A stretch of 64,000 nucleotides of DNA from Secundilactobacillus angelensis (GTDB taxonomy: Bacteria; Bacillota; Bacilli; Lactobacillales; Lactobacillaceae), in the NCBI RefSeq assembly GCF_012641075.1, contig NZ_JAAXLJ010000002.1, positions 62,001-126,000 of the forward strand, read 5' to 3'. Both the position numbers and the translations under genes were made by a program. Below, in pieces: positions 8,852 through 18,534 of the stretch. Numbering within the stretch: position 1 is the stretch's first letter; every line of letters starts with the position of its first letter. The notes beneath the pieces were generated by a model. It ran no database searches and was not told the DNA's origin. It was given only the letters and a program-made list of their open reading frames with translations.

Positions 8852-9099
8852 CGATGCTCACCTCCATTTACACACATTATATAGTAAATTCTCTGGGTTG
8901 TTATCTTTTTCGCATCAACGTTGCAGCTAGCTAAATATTAAGCCTTATCATTTAGACTCTTTAGTTATTACCCAGTGTTTTCCTCGTAATACATAAAATG
9001 CTATGAATTTATGTTGGTAAAGGCCCTTCAGACTTGATATATTGGAATCAGGATAACGCGTCACTTATTCTAGTATATTTATTTGGGAGGATACATACT

Positions 9100-10308
9100 A
9101 TGTCTTCACTGGGAACTGTCATACTGCTCCTTAGCATCATCTTGTTCGTTTATTGGGGAATCCGCCGATTTAAACGGCATCCCATTAAACATTTAGGCCT
9201 CATGACACTAATTCTATTTATTGCCGGCTTCGTGATGGTTAGTTCATCTGGAAATAGTTCGGCCAGTAAATCGGCCAATGATCAATCCAACAGCCGATCT
9301 GAATTTAAGAATTCCAGCTCTGCTTCTAGCCACCACGTCAAAACCAAACACCATCGTGTTAAGCCGAAAGCACAACCAGTGGCTAGTCAAAGTCACTCCA
9401 GTGTCTTGAAAAAGTTGGTCAGCTATACGGATAAACAATCAGCTGGGCCCACTGGTGATTACTACTGGCACGTGGGGAAGGCCTGTTTAACCGGGTTTAG
9501 TCATCTTAAGGCTGGCGATTATCACTTCGCCAGTGATTCACAACAGCGTCCAGCCATGGCTCGGGCGAAACTCACCTATCAGGAATACGCTGCTTCAAAG
9601 GGTGGCCGCCAAGGTGATCCGCTAGAGCCGTATGCTTGGCCAAGTAACAACCCAATCGTGGCAATTTCATACACCGCCACGGGTCGCACTTATCATGGTT
9701 ACCTCTGGAACCGCAGTCACTCCATCGGCGATAGCCTGTTAGGCGCCAAATCATACACATCGAGCAACAACTTCACCACTGGCACCCGACCACAAAACGT
9801 TGGCGCTGATCAGGACGGCGGTATGCGGTATGGTGAAGAAACGGTGGAAGATTACTGGGCAAGTCATCCCGGCACCCGTCACACCGTTGAGTATCAAACT
9901 ACCCCGATTTATAAGGGCAACGAAAGTATCCCCCGTGGGTCACTAGTAGATATTAAATCTTCAGATGGGGCAATCAACACCGAAATTGCCGTAATTAACG
10001 ATGCTGAAGGGATTAAAATCGACTATAGTACCGGCGATAACAACGCCAAGCCATACCACCGTGCCGCCACCACAAGTTATCCAAAACACACGACAACTCA
10101 GCCAGAAAAGACAGCCCCTGCTAGCACTAAGGGCACGACTTCTGGCAAATGGCATGTTGCCAAATCTGGATACGTCTACGTTTCGGACAGTCATAAATTT
10201 TATACTCGGGTAGTTAATCCCGGAAATTATACTTACGAATCTAGATCCAAAGCGGAAAGTTCAGGTGCTACTGAGGCCCTTCGTGGTAACCAATACGCAC
10301 AACCTTAA
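9100..10308 (+). CDS. Membrane-anchored DNA/RNA non-specific endonuclease
   Basis: A 402-residue protein. Two hydrophobic helices (about residues 4-20 and 33-48) are followed by a Ser/Lys/His-rich linker and then a nuclease domain (about 120-300). The catalytic beta-beta-alpha-metal motif appears as YLWNRSHSIGDSLLG near residue 202, where His is the general base; a downstream TGTRPQN segment supplies the metal-ligand Asn. This matches the DNA-entry-nuclease-like family of lactobacilli. A separate C-terminal tail (about 345-402) has KFYTRVVNPGNYTYESRSKA; I cannot name this module. The ATG at 9100 follows GGGAGG; an in-frame start at 9034 lacks a binding site. It may degrade extracellular DNA for nutrition, uptake or defence. 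Base composition resembles that of its neighbours. Confidence 0.82.
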   Translation: MSSLGTVILLLSIILFVYWGIRRFKRHPIKHLGLMTLILFIAGFVMVSSSGNSSASKSANDQSNSRSEFKNSSSASSHHVKTKHHRVKPKAQPVASQSHSSVLKKLVSYTDKQSAGPTGDYYWHVGKACLTGFSHLKAGDYHFASDSQQRPAMARAKLTYQEYAASKGGRQGDPLEPYAWPSNNPIVAISYTATGRTYHGYLWNRSHSIGDSLLGAKSYTSSNNFTTGTRPQNVGADQDGGMRYGEETVEDYWASHPGTRHTVEYQTTPIYKGNESIPRGSLVDIKSSDGAINTEIAVINDAEGIKIDYSTGDNNAKPYHRAATTSYPKHTTTQPEKTAPASTKGTTSGKWHVAKSGYVYVSDSHKFYTRVVNPGNYTYESRSKAESSGATEALRGNQYAQP

Positions 10309-10335
10309 TGACGTAGCGATTACACGAATGCATTC

Positions 10336-10373
10336 AAAGAAGGCTCATTCCATTTACGGAATGAGCCTTCTTT
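10336..10373. terminator. Terminator between nuclease gene and lepA
   Basis: A perfect 16-bp stem, AAAGAAGGCTCATTCC with its complement, around a six-base loop. A and T runs on both sides let it stop the convergent nuclease and lepA transcripts. It lies 28 bases after the nuclease stop and 90 bases after the lepA stop in the other direction. Confidence 0.85.
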
Positions 10374-10462
10374 ACTTCGCCTGCTTAGATCATTTATTCG
10401 GCATCCTGACTTAGACGTAGGATATTGGTAGGATAACAGCAGAGGCACTACTGCATAAATGC

Positions 10463-12301
10463 CTATTTACCGGTATTTTCTTCCTCGTCCGTTTGCAATA
10501 CCGCCATAAAGGCTTCTTGGGGGATGTCAACTGTTCCAACAGACTTCATCCGCTCTTTCCCACGCTTTTGCTTTTCCAGCAACTTTGCACGCCGGTCAGG
10601 GTCACCAGTATGGATTCTAGCAGTCACGTCTTTACGATAAGCCTTGATCGTTGTCCGAGCAATAATCTTAGCACCAATGGCCGCTTGAATTGGAATTTCA
10701 AAGTTTTGACGAGGAATAATGTTCTTCAGTTTAACTGCAATGTCGCGACCACGCTTCTCAGCAAACTGACGGTGAGAAATAAAACTCAGCGCATCGACTT
10801 TATCGCCATTTAGTAAGATATCAATCTTAACCAGGTCACTTTCACGATAACCATCCAGTTCGTAATCCAATGAAGCATAGCCCTTTGTAGATGACTTCAA
10901 TTTATCGAAGAAATCAAAGATGATCTCAGAAAGCGGCATCTTATAGATCACATTAACCCGATAGTCGTCCAAATATTCCATTGTAACGAACTGGCCGCGC
11001 TTTCTTTGGCAAAGTTCCATGACTGCTCCAACATAGTCGTTAGGGGTCATAATGGTTGCCTTGACGTACGGTTCTTCAATCGTTTTAATCGCAGCAACAT
11101 CAGGCATCTCTGAGGGATTCTCCACTTCCTTGACCGTGCCATCAGCTAAATTAGCATGGTACGTTACGGAAGGCGCCGTGGTGATCAAATCAAGGTTGAA
11201 TTCACGCTCCAGCCGTTCTTGAACCACGTCCATGTGCAGCATGCCCAAGAAACCACACCGAAACCCAAAGCCCAGTGCTTGTGAAGTTTCTGGCTCGAAC
11301 TCCAATGCGGCATCGTTCAACTTCAGTTTTTCCAGGGCTTCACGTAGATCCTGATATTTGGCGTTGTCAGTGGGATACAGTCCTGCGTAAACCATTGGCG
11401 CCATCTCCCGGTACCCAGGCAGGGCCTTTTCTGCTGGATTAGCCGCGTTAGTCACTGTATCACCAACTCGAGTATCCTCAATGTCTTTAATGCTAGCGGT
11501 GATATAACCAACTTCGCCGGCAATCAGCTGATCGCGCTTGATTGGTTTAGGCGAGTTAACCCCAACTTCGGTGACTTCGTATTCCGCGCCGGAGTTCATC
11601 AGACGAATCTTATCGCCAGGTTTAACGGTACCTTCGAACAGGCGAACACTTAACACAACTCCGCGATAATCATCGTAAATTGAGTCGAAGATCAATGCTC
11701 GCAATGGTGCTTCAAGGTCGCCATCTGGTGCAGGCACTTTGTTGACGATCTGCTCCAAAAGGTCCTCAATCCCAATACCCTTCTTGGCACTGGCCATGAC
11801 GGCATCAGAAGCATCAATACCGATGACATCTTCAATTTCTTTGCGGACTTTCTCTGGTTCAGCAGACGGTAAATCAATTTTATTGATCACTGGTAAAATT
11901 TCCAGATTATCATCGATTGCCAAATAAACGTTGGCTAGCGTTTGGGCTTCAACACCCTGAGCTGCATCAACAACCAGCACTGCCCCTTCACAGGCAGCCA
12001 GACTCCGTGAGACTTCATACGAAAAGTCCACGTGTCCTGGCGTATCGATGAGGTGAAACTCATATGTGCGGCCGTCTTTGGCATCGTAAGTCAGTTCAAC
12101 AGCATTCAACTTGATCGTGATCCCGCGTTCTCGTTCCAGGTCCATATTATCGAGGATTTGGTCTTGCATATCACGCTTAGCAACGGTATCCGTCATTTCC
12201 AAAATGCGGTCAGCTAAAGTCGACTTACCGTGATCAATATGAGCGACAATTGAAAAATTCCGGATATCTCGTTGGTGCGCCTTCATTTGTTCAAGATCCA
12301 T
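10463..12301 (-). CDS. lepA: Elongation factor 4 (translational GTPase LepA)
   Basis: A 612-residue translational GTPase of normal length that acts on ribosomes and influences elongation and subunit assembly. GTPase motifs are [17 protein letters not shown] and NKIDLPSA. Domain II, the EF-G-like domains III and V, and the LepA-specific C-terminal domain with [11 protein letters not shown] follow. The ATG at 12299-12301 is chosen, because TAGGAG lies 9 bases upstream; the longer frame to 12328 overlaps that site. It follows the dnaJ terminator and has its own extended -10 promoter. Confidence 0.96.
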   Translation of the reverse strand: MDLEQMKAHQRDIRNFSIVAHIDHGKSTLADRILEMTDTVAKRDMQDQILDNMDLERERGITIKLNAVELTYDAKDGRTYEFHLIDTPGHVDFSYEVSRSLAACEGAVLVVDAAQGVEAQTLANVYLAIDDNLEILPVINKIDLPSAEPEKVRKEIEDVIGIDASDAVMASAKKGIGIEDLLEQIVNKVPAPDGDLEAPLRALIFDSIYDDYRGVVLSVRLFEGTVKPGDKIRLMNSGAEYEVTEVGVNSPKPIKRDQLIAGEVGYITASIKDIEDTRVGDTVTNAANPAEKALPGYREMAPMVYAGLYPTDNAKYQDLREALEKLKLNDAALEFEPETSQALGFGFRCGFLGMLHMDVVQERLEREFNLDLITTAPSVTYHANLADGTVKEVENPSEMPDVAAIKTIEEPYVKATIMTPNDYVGAVMELCQRKRGQFVTMEYLDDYRVNVIYKMPLSEIIFDFFDKLKSSTKGYASLDYELDGYRESDLVKIDILLNGDKVDALSFISHRQFAEKRGRDIAVKLKNIIPRQNFEIPIQAAIGAKIIARTTIKAYRKDVTARIHTGDPDRRAKLLEKQKRGKERMKSVGTVDIPQEAFMAVLQTDEEENTGK

Positions 12302-12339
12302 TTGTATTCTCCTACCTTTTAATTTCAAACATATTAGCT

Positions 12340-12364
12340 ATTATAACAGAAACAGACCATCCCT
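12340..12364 (-). promoter_or_regulatory. Extended -10 promoter of lepA
   Basis: On the minus strand a TG one base before TATAAT (at 12340-12345) forms an extended -10 element; a weak TTGAGT lies 19 bases further up. It lies between the dnaJ terminator and lepA. Confidence 0.5.
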
Positions 12365-12397
12365 ACTCAAACTGGTTGAAATTCACTCTGCAACATC

Positions 12398-12436
12398 AAA
12401 AAGTCGCCTGGTCAATGATCGACCATGCGGCTTTTT
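12398..12436 (-). terminator. Terminator of dnaJ
   Basis: Stem AAAGCCGCATGGTC with GACCAGGCGACTTT on the minus strand, around a short loop, followed by a T run. It lies 13 bases after the dnaJ stop. Confidence 0.8.
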
Positions 12437-12448
12437 TTGTCCGTTGAA

Positions 12449-13609
12449 CTAATTATCAAATGCATCTTTCATCTTGTCAAAAAAATTACCTTTGCCATTC
12501 CCAACTTGTTCACCGCTGGCTTCAGCGTAAGCTTTAAGAGCCACCTTTTGCTTCTTATTAAGGTTCTTTGGCGTCACAATTTTAACGGTCACCCGTTGGT
12601 CACCATTACCATTGCCACGAAGCCGTGGTGCGCCTTTACCTTTCAGACGGAACACTGAACCCGTCTGTGTACCGGCTGGAATTTTCAACTTGACGTCACC
12701 ATGAACAGTTTGAACCTTAATCTCGTCACCGAGAGCAGCTTGCGTAAAACTGATATCTTTGTCCAAATAAATGTCTGCGCCATCACGCTGAAAGACCTTG
12801 CTTGGCGTCACTCGGAACAAAATGAACAAATCACCGTAAGAGCCGCCGTTCTCACCAGCTTCGCCCTGGCCCTGAAGCCGCATTTGTTGACCATCATCCA
12901 CCCCAGCAGGGACGTTGACTTCAACCTCATGCCGCTCTTCTTCGTGACCTGAGCCACCACAGGTTGGGCACTTTTCCTTAATTTCTTTACCAGTACCATG
13001 ACATACTGGGCAGACTTGCTGGCTGCGCATCCGGCCCAGTGGAGTATTGGTTTCAGTTGTCACATAGCCAGAACCGCCACAGTTATGGCAGGTCTCTGGG
13101 CTAGTGCCTGGCTTGGCACCACTACCATGACACGTATGACATTGTGCTTGACGATTATACTTAATTTTCGTTTTCTTACCGAAAATAGCTTCCTCAAATT
13201 TCAGTGTCATCTCATACTGCAAATCACGTCCTGGTTGTGGTGCATTGGGGTTGCGACGACGACCGCCGCCAGCTCCGCCGAAGAACGAATTGAAAATATC
13301 TTCGAAACCGCCACCACCAAAACCACCAGCATCGCCGAAACCACCGAAGCCACCACCGGCTCCGCCAGCACCACCGCCGAAGCCTTGAGGGCCATCAGCT
13401 GAACCGTACTGATCATAGTTGGCACGCTTTTGTTCATCGCTTAGAACTTCATAAGCTTCAGTGATTTCCTTGAATTTCTCTTCTGCACCAGGTGCTTTAT
13501 TGATGTCGGGATGGTACTTCTTTGATAATTGGCGGTAGGCCTTTTTAATTTCAGCTTGGGAAGCATCTTTTGAAACTCCCAGCACTTCATAATAATCTTT
13601 ACCAGCCAT
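12449..13609 (-). CDS. dnaJ: Chaperone protein DnaJ (Hsp40)
   Basis: A 386-residue type I J-protein that stimulates DnaK ATPase and delivers substrates. The J domain contains the HPD tripeptide in [10 protein letters not shown] near residue 33. A Gly/Phe-rich linker (about 75-130) follows, then four CxxCxGxG zinc repeats ([32 protein letters not shown]) and two C-terminal beta domains. TAGGAGG precedes the ATG at 13607-13609; the frame extends to 13660 but without a binding site. A 219-base gap with a terminator separates it from dnaK, so it may also have its own promoter. Confidence 0.97.
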   Translation of the reverse strand: MAGKDYYEVLGVSKDASQAEIKKAYRQLSKKYHPDINKAPGAEEKFKEITEAYEVLSDEQKRANYDQYGSADGPQGFGGGAGGAGGGFGGFGDAGGFGGGGFEDIFNSFFGGAGGGRRRNPNAPQPGRDLQYEMTLKFEEAIFGKKTKIKYNRQAQCHTCHGSGAKPGTSPETCHNCGGSGYVTTETNTPLGRMRSQQVCPVCHGTGKEIKEKCPTCGGSGHEEERHEVEVNVPAGVDDGQQMRLQGQGEAGENGGSYGDLFILFRVTPSKVFQRDGADIYLDKDISFTQAALGDEIKVQTVHGDVKLKIPAGTQTGSVFRLKGKGAPRLRGNGNGDQRVTVKIVTPKNLNKKQKVALKAYAEASGEQVGNGKGNFFDKMKDAFDN

Positions 13610-13685
13610 GTAATTCCTCCTAAAAGTAAGCATTGCATCTGTCTGCTGTCTGTTTAACATTGCAAGGCCGTTACAATGTATGTGG

Positions 13686-13714
13686 CCTATAAGAAATGAT
13701 CATTAAACTGTCAT
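13686..13714 (-). promoter_or_regulatory. Possible promoter of dnaJ
   Basis: ATGACA at 13709-13714 (minus strand), 17 bases, TATAGG at 13686-13691. The match is moderate. No CIRCE repeat is visible in this gap. It would allow dnaJ expression independent of the hrcA promoter. Confidence 0.35.
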
Positions 13715-13775
13715 TGACCATTCAAGCCAAAAATCGTTCACTCAAGTAGAATAGCATAATTCCACCAAAACAAAA

Positions 13776-13803
13776 AGCCAAAGCCCGCGTTTGAGCCTTG
13801 ACT
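13776..13803 (-). terminator. Terminator of dnaK
   Basis: AGTCAAGGCTC pairs with GGGCTTTGGCT, including G-U pairs, and is followed by a U-rich tract on the minus strand. It lies 26 bases after the dnaK stop and partly insulates dnaJ. Confidence 0.65.
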
Positions 13804-13828
13804 TCCTGTCTACTATCCTAGTTAATCA

Positions 13829-15700
13829 TTACTTTTTATCGTCATCATTAACTTCTGAGAAGTCACCGTCAAAGGTCTTACCGTCACCCTTGCCGTCATC
13901 GGTCTTGCCTGAGTCATCAGTTGCTTTTGCACCATCAGCACCGGCAGCACCCTGTTGGTCTTGAGCTTGTTGATAAAGTTTAACTGAAAGGTCTTGAACA
14001 ATCTTGTTCAAGTCGTCCTTCTTAGTCTTCATTTCTTCAACGTTGTTATCATCTTGGGCCTTCTTCAGAGCATCGCGTGCGTCCTTGGCCTTTTGAATTT
14101 CATCGTCAGAAACCTTACCCTTAACTTCATCCAAAGTCTTGTCTACCGTGAAGAGTAATTGGTCAACTTCGTTCTTCAAGTCGGCTTCTTCCTTACGCTT
14201 CTTGTCGGCAGCTTCGTTTTCTTGAGCTTCCTTCATCATCTTGTCGACTTCTTCGTCTGACAGACCACCTGAACTCTTGATGGTAATCTTCTGTTCCTTA
14301 CCAGTCCCTTTATCCTTGGCAGAAACGTTAACGATACCGTTACGGTCAATATCAAAGGTAACTTCAATCTGAGGAACCCCACGTGGTGCAGCTGGAATGT
14401 CAGTCAGTTGGAAATTACCCAAGGTCTTGTTATCAGCAGCCATTGGCCGTTCACCTTGCAGCACGTGAATATCAACGGCTGGTTGGTTGTCAGCGGCAGT
14501 ACTGAAGACTTGTGACTTGCTGGTTGGGATGGTCGTGTTACGATCAATCAACTTAGTGAAGACACCACCCATGGTTTCAATACCAAGTGAAAGTGGGGTA
14601 ACATCAAGCAAAACAACGTCCTTAACATCACCAGTTAAGACACCACCTTGAACAGCGGCACCCAAAGCAACGGCTTCGTCAGGGTTGATTGAGTGGTTAG
14701 GTTCCTTACCTGTCCACTTCTTTACAGCTTCTTGAACGGCTGGAATTCGAGTAGAACCACCGTTTAAAATAACAACATCCAAGTCATCAGCTGACAACTT
14801 AGCATCCTTCAAGGCGTTTTCAACGGGGATCCGGGTCTTTTCAACTAAGTCAGATGTTAATTCATTGAACTTAGCACGGCTCAAAGTGGTCTCCAAGTGA
14901 AGTGGGCCATTGTCGCCGGCTGAGATGAATGGCAGGCTGATTTGAGTCTCAGTCACACCCGACAAGTCCATCTTGGCTTTTTCTGAAGCTTCCTTCAGAC
15001 GTTGCATTGCCATCTTATCTTTAGAAAGATCGATACCGTTATCAGCTTTGAATTGTTCGATCAACCAGTTCATGATGCGCTTATCGAAGTCATCACCACC
15101 AAGGTGAGTATCACCGTTAGTAGAAAGAACATCAAACACACCATCACCTAAATCAAGGATGGAAACATCAAAAGTACCACCACCAAGATCGTAAACCAGG
15201 ATCTTTTCATCAGCATCCTGCTTGTCAAGACCATAGGCTAATGAAGAAGCGGTTGGTTCGTTGATGATCCGCTTAACATCCAAGCCAGCAATCTTACCGG
15301 CATCCTTAGTTGCTTGACGCTGAGAATCATTGAAGTAGGCTGGCACGGTGATAACCGCTTGGGTAACCTTGTCACCAATGTAATCTTCAGCGAAGTCTTT
15401 GATGTACTGCAAAATGTAAGCAGAAATTTGTTCTGGTGTATAATCCTTGCCTTCGATGTTAACCTTGTAGCCTGCTTCACCCATGTGGCTCTTAATAGAT
15501 GAAACCGTGTTAGGGTTGGTGATTGCCTGACGCTTAGCGACGGCACCAACGGATGGTTTACCGTCTTTGAACGCTACAACTGAAGGCGTTGTACGGCCAC
15601 CTTCAGGGTTTGGAATAATTTTAGGTTCTTTACCTTCAAGAACAGCAACTGCTGAGTTTGTAGTCCCTAAGTCAATACCAATAATTTTATTACTTGCCAT
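13829..15700 (-). CDS. dnaK: Chaperone protein DnaK (Hsp70)
   Basis: A 623-residue Hsp70. The nucleotide-binding domain opens with [13 protein letters not shown] and contains [14 protein letters not shown]. The [11 protein letters not shown] segment marks the interdomain linker region, followed by the substrate-binding beta domain and helical lid. The tail is Asp/Gly-rich and acidic. It folds and protects proteins with GrpE and DnaJ. GAAGG lies upstream of the ATG. It is the third gene of hrcA-grpE-dnaK and is therefore expected to be under HrcA control through CIRCE. Confidence 0.98.
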   Translation of the reverse strand: MASNKIIGIDLGTTNSAVAVLEGKEPKIIPNPEGGRTTPSVVAFKDGKPSVGAVAKRQAITNPNTVSSIKSHMGEAGYKVNIEGKDYTPEQISAYILQYIKDFAEDYIGDKVTQAVITVPAYFNDSQRQATKDAGKIAGLDVKRIINEPTASSLAYGLDKQDADEKILVYDLGGGTFDVSILDLGDGVFDVLSTNGDTHLGGDDFDKRIMNWLIEQFKADNGIDLSKDKMAMQRLKEASEKAKMDLSGVTETQISLPFISAGDNGPLHLETTLSRAKFNELTSDLVEKTRIPVENALKDAKLSADDLDVVILNGGSTRIPAVQEAVKKWTGKEPNHSINPDEAVALGAAVQGGVLTGDVKDVVLLDVTPLSLGIETMGGVFTKLIDRNTTIPTSKSQVFSTAADNQPAVDIHVLQGERPMAADNKTLGNFQLTDIPAAPRGVPQIEVTFDIDRNGIVNVSAKDKGTGKEQKITIKSSGGLSDEEVDKMMKEAQENEAADKKRKEEADLKNEVDQLLFTVDKTLDEVKGKVSDDEIQKAKDARDALKKAQDDNNVEEMKTKKDDLNKIVQDLSVKLYQQAQDQQGAAGADGAKATDDSGKTDDGKGDGKTFDGDFSEVNDDDKK

Positions 15701-15745
15701 GAATAATATACCTTCTTTATTTTAAGTTTGATTCAAGCGATGACG

Positions 15746-16387
15746 TTATTGCGCGACCATTACCATTGCTGGACGTAAAACCCGATCCTTCAAGCGATAA
15801 CCCTTTTGGAGAACCTTAGTCACATGATCTTTTTGATCATCCGACTCTGCCGGTACCGTTTGAACAGCTTGATGAATATTCGGATCGAATCGTTCGCCCT
15901 CAGCCTTAATTTCAGTCACACCATTGCTGGTAAGTGCGTCCATTAAGTGCTTTTGGACCATTTCAATTCCCTTTTTTAAGGATTCGGCCTGCTCACCTTC
16001 AACTGGTGTGCTCAATGCACGTTCCAGGTTATCCAGTGCCGGTAAAATATCATGAGCTAATTGCTGTCCATCATATTTGATCAATGCAGCCTGATCCTTC
16101 TTGTTGCGATTTTGAATGTTTTGAATCTCAGCTTCAGCTCGTAGATATTGATCAGAAGTCTTGTCCAACTGCTTTTGCAAGCTGTCGACCTGTGCTAACG
16201 CCTTTGCTAAAGCATCTTTACCTGAAGCCTTCTGATCTCCTGCTGGAGCTGCTTGATCTGCTGACTTAACTGCGTCAGTATTTGGTTGTTGCTTGTCAGT
16301 CTTTGCGTTTTGCTCAGCGGACTGCTGCGTGTCTTTTTGCTTGTCCGCGTCGTTGTTTACTGCTTTGTTTTTCTTATCTTCAGCCAC
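15746..16387 (-). CDS. grpE: Nucleotide exchange factor GrpE
   Basis: A 213-residue GrpE, the ADP-release factor for DnaK. The first 60 residues are a low-complexity Gln/Lys/Asp-rich tail. A long dimeric coiled coil follows (about 60-135, with the Gln-rich DSLQKQLDKTSDQYLRAEAE), then the beta domain, ending with the GYRLKDRVLRPAMVMVAQ signature. It lies 15 bases after hrcA and 45 bases before dnaK, in one heat-shock operon. Confidence 0.97.
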   Translation of the reverse strand: MAEDKKNKAVNNDADKQKDTQQSAEQNAKTDKQQPNTDAVKSADQAAPAGDQKASGKDALAKALAQVDSLQKQLDKTSDQYLRAEAEIQNIQNRNKKDQAALIKYDGQQLAHDILPALDNLERALSTPVEGEQAESLKKGIEMVQKHLMDALTSNGVTEIKAEGERFDPNIHQAVQTVPAESDDQKDHVTKVLQKGYRLKDRVLRPAMVMVAQ

Positions 16388-16402
16388 TGTAACACCCCTT
16401 TA

Positions 16403-17446
16403 CTACTGATCAAAATAGCGATAATAATCGATGAGCCGTTGCGCTAGTTCTTGCCGAAACGCACCAACCAAGCCAATCATCCGCGAATACGGCATCCGGG
16501 TCGGTCCCAACAGAGCAATAACTCCTTTGCCATGATCACCAGCCTCATAGGTTGCAGTAATTAAACTGTAGTCCTTTAAGATATCGTTAGTCATCTCGCT
16601 ACCAATCTTCACCTGAATGTGATCAGATGGCTGGCCTAAAACGTCCGCCATATCATCACTATGATCCATTAAGGTATACAACGACTTTAATTCATCAACG
16701 TCATTACTATCAGAAAAGCTCAACAGATTGAGACGACCACCAACGTAAAACCGTTCTTGCGCGGCTTGCGTCAACACATCGCCAAACACCTTTAAGAATC
16801 CCTCGGGCTGTTGCAGATAGTTAGTAATTTGCATCGGAATCTCTGACTTCAATGCATCGAGCACTTCATCCAATGGTTTGCCGATCAACTGATCATTGAT
16901 CAAACGAACAACAGCTTCGAGTTGGTCACCAGTAATCTTGGGAGTGATATTAAAAGTCTGAGACTCAACATCCCCATTATCGGTTACCAGTACGGCCATC
17001 ACTTGACGCTTTCCCAACGGTACTAACCTAAAGCCACTCAGCCGGCTCTGTTTATGCTCCGGCTTCAGCGAAAAGGCAGTGTAAGACGTTAAATTAGATA
17101 AAATTTTCGCCGATGTTTCAATAATCTCGTCAATTTTTAGAAATTGACCTTCAAGTGAAGATTTGATGATATCAATGTCGTTGGCTTTGATTGGATCTGG
17201 CTGAACCAAATGATCCACGTAGTAACGATATCCCTTTACTGAAGGGATCCGGCCCGATGAAGAATGGGTCTTGGCAATCAAGCCCAACTCTTCCAAAGCG
17301 GCCATTTCGTTACGCACCGTCGCGGAACTGACGTGCATCGGCAACTGTGCTGCTAGCGCTTTGGAGCCCACGGGGACACCACTGCTCGTATAATCACGAA
17401 CAATCGCCTTTAAAATCATATTCTGTCTGTCCGTTAACGTGATCAT
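16403..17446 (-). CDS. hrcA: Heat-inducible transcription repressor HrcA
   Basis: A 347-residue HrcA, the repressor that binds CIRCE operators and is kept active by GroEL. The N-terminal winged helix (about 1-75) has SKALAAQLPMHVSSATVRNE, the recognition region, and ends in SGRIPSVKGYRYYVD. A GAF-like core and C-terminal segment follow, with GKGVIALLGPTRMPYSRMIG. The start is the ATG at 17444-17446; a GTG directly before it is also in frame. AGAGG is only 2-3 bases upstream, an unusually tight spacing. It is the first gene of hrcA-grpE-dnaK and carries a CIRCE operator in its 5' leader. Confidence 0.96.
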   Translation of the reverse strand: MITLTDRQNMILKAIVRDYTSSGVPVGSKALAAQLPMHVSSATVRNEMAALEELGLIAKTHSSSGRIPSVKGYRYYVDHLVQPDPIKANDIDIIKSSLEGQFLKIDEIIETSAKILSNLTSYTAFSLKPEHKQSRLSGFRLVPLGKRQVMAVLVTDNGDVESQTFNITPKITGDQLEAVVRLINDQLIGKPLDEVLDALKSEIPMQITNYLQQPEGFLKVFGDVLTQAAQERFYVGGRLNLLSFSDSNDVDELKSLYTLMDHSDDMADVLGQPSDHIQVKIGSEMTNDILKDYSLITATYEAGDHGKGVIALLGPTRMPYSRMIGLVGAFRQELAQRLIDYYRYFDQ

Positions 17447-17455
17447 CACCTCTTT

Positions 17456-17482
17456 TTAGCACTCAAACAGTTCAAGTGCTAA
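17456..17482 (-). promoter_or_regulatory. CIRCE operator in the hrcA leader
   Basis: TTAGCACTC, nine bases, AAGTGCTAA. This matches the CIRCE consensus (TTAGCACTC-N9-GAGTGCTAA) at 17 of 18 positions. It lies just downstream of the predicted transcription start and upstream of the hrcA ribosome binding site, the usual position for autorepression. Confidence 0.95.
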
Positions 17483-17493
17483 GACACATATAT

Positions 17494-17522
17494 AATGTAT
17501 CAAACGCAGATTTTTAAGTCAA
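17494..17522 (-). promoter_or_regulatory. Promoter of hrcA-grpE-dnaK
   Basis: On the minus strand TTGACT at 17517-17522, exactly 17 bases, TACATT at 17494-17499. It is a strong vegetative promoter placed between two CIRCE-type repeats. Confidence 0.8.
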
Positions 17523-17539
17523 GCATTCAGCTAACATTT

Positions 17540-17566
17540 TTAGCAATTAATTCATTCGAGTGCTAA
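17540..17566. promoter_or_regulatory. Second, imperfect CIRCE-type repeat upstream of the hrcA promoter
   Basis: TTAGCAATT, exactly nine bases, GAGTGCTAA: one arm is perfect and the other matches 6 of 9 (15 of 18 overall). It overlaps the last codons of ribF and lies about 18 bases upstream of the -35 box. The exact N9 spacing argues against chance. Whether HrcA binds it is not known. Confidence 0.6.
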
Positions 17567-18517
17567 TTTGGTGATTGGATGTGCTTCAAAATAGTTTTTG
17601 GTGTCTTCTGCATCCTGATTTAATTGTTGAATTAAGCCCTCAACGGTATCAAATTTTACTTCGCCACGCAAACGATAATCCCATTCAACGGTGACAACTT
17701 CGCCATAAATAGCTTCGTGAAAATCCAATAAAAAGGCTTCAACTGTCACTGGACGACCCTCACCAAACGTCACGTTACGACCAATCGATGTCATGGCTTG
17801 ATGCCACTTCCCGTTAACTTTAACACGGGTGACGTAAACACCGATTCCTGGCAACCAGTATTTTGCATCATGACTAATATTGGCAGTAGGAAATCCCAGT
17901 GTTCGGCCACGCGCTTCACCATGCATCACCGTACCAGTGGTCTGATAGCGATAACCCAACAGGCTGTTTACCGTTTTAATATCACCTTGGTTAAGGTTGT
18001 GACGAATTCTTGAGGACCCAATTTTTTGTGATTGTGATTCTTTCTCGCCCACCGTCACGATCTCAAAACGATCTTTCGCATACTTAGGAAGGTTAGCCAT
18101 TGTGGCAATGTTTTTTGGCCCGTATGTATGATCATAACCCGCCACAACGACCTTGGCGTGGAGCCCGATAAGATAACGATCCACAAACTGCTGTGGTGTT
18201 TGTGCAGCAAATTGACTGGCAAAATTAATTTCGTAGACAATATCTACTCCAAGCTGCTCAAAAAGTGCCATCTTTCGATCACCAACAGTTAAATAACGGT
18301 TTCGTTCTGGACTCAACTTTTCATAAACCAAGGCTGGATGATGATCATACGTCAGTACTGCCAGTGCCAAATCCCGTTCATTTGCAATGCTGCGAGCACG
18401 GTTGATCACCGCCTGATGGCCTAGATGGACACCATCAAAGAAGCCCATGGCTAAAACAACCGGCATGTCAACCACGTCGGCCGTTGTTAATGGATGATGA
18501 ATTTTAATTACTCGCAT
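17552..18517 (-). CDS. ribF: Bifunctional riboflavin kinase / FMN adenylyltransferase
   Basis: A 321-residue RibF that converts riboflavin to FMN and then FAD. The N-terminal adenylyltransferase has GFFDGVHLGHQAVI near residue 28 (GxxDxxHxGH motif) and a C-terminal SSSR-like element (GSSRIRHNL). The C-terminal kinase domain begins near residue 185 with GEARGRTLGFPTANI and ends with an EIYGEVV-like strand. It follows truB by 17 bases, the standard truB-ribF operon. No hairpin terminator follows; the gene runs into the hrcA control region, and its last codons are part of a CIRCE-like repeat. Confidence 0.97.
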   Translation of the reverse strand: MRVIKIHHPLTTADVVDMPVVLAMGFFDGVHLGHQAVINRARSIANERDLALAVLTYDHHPALVYEKLSPERNRYLTVGDRKMALFEQLGVDIVYEINFASQFAAQTPQQFVDRYLIGLHAKVVVAGYDHTYGPKNIATMANLPKYAKDRFEIVTVGEKESQSQKIGSSRIRHNLNQGDIKTVNSLLGYRYQTTGTVMHGEARGRTLGFPTANISHDAKYWLPGIGVYVTRVKVNGKWHQAMTSIGRNVTFGEGRPVTVEAFLLDFHEAIYGEVVTVEWDYRLRGEVKFDTVEGLIQQLNQDAEDTKNYFEAHPITKLALE

Positions 18518-18534
18518 TTTACTGCCCCAACTTT

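Noticed and set aside
12998-13402. 134-codon plus-strand open frame within dnaJ
   Set aside because: It is antisense to the Gly-rich and zinc-repeat part of dnaJ, with Thr/Ala/Ser-rich low complexity and no binding site.
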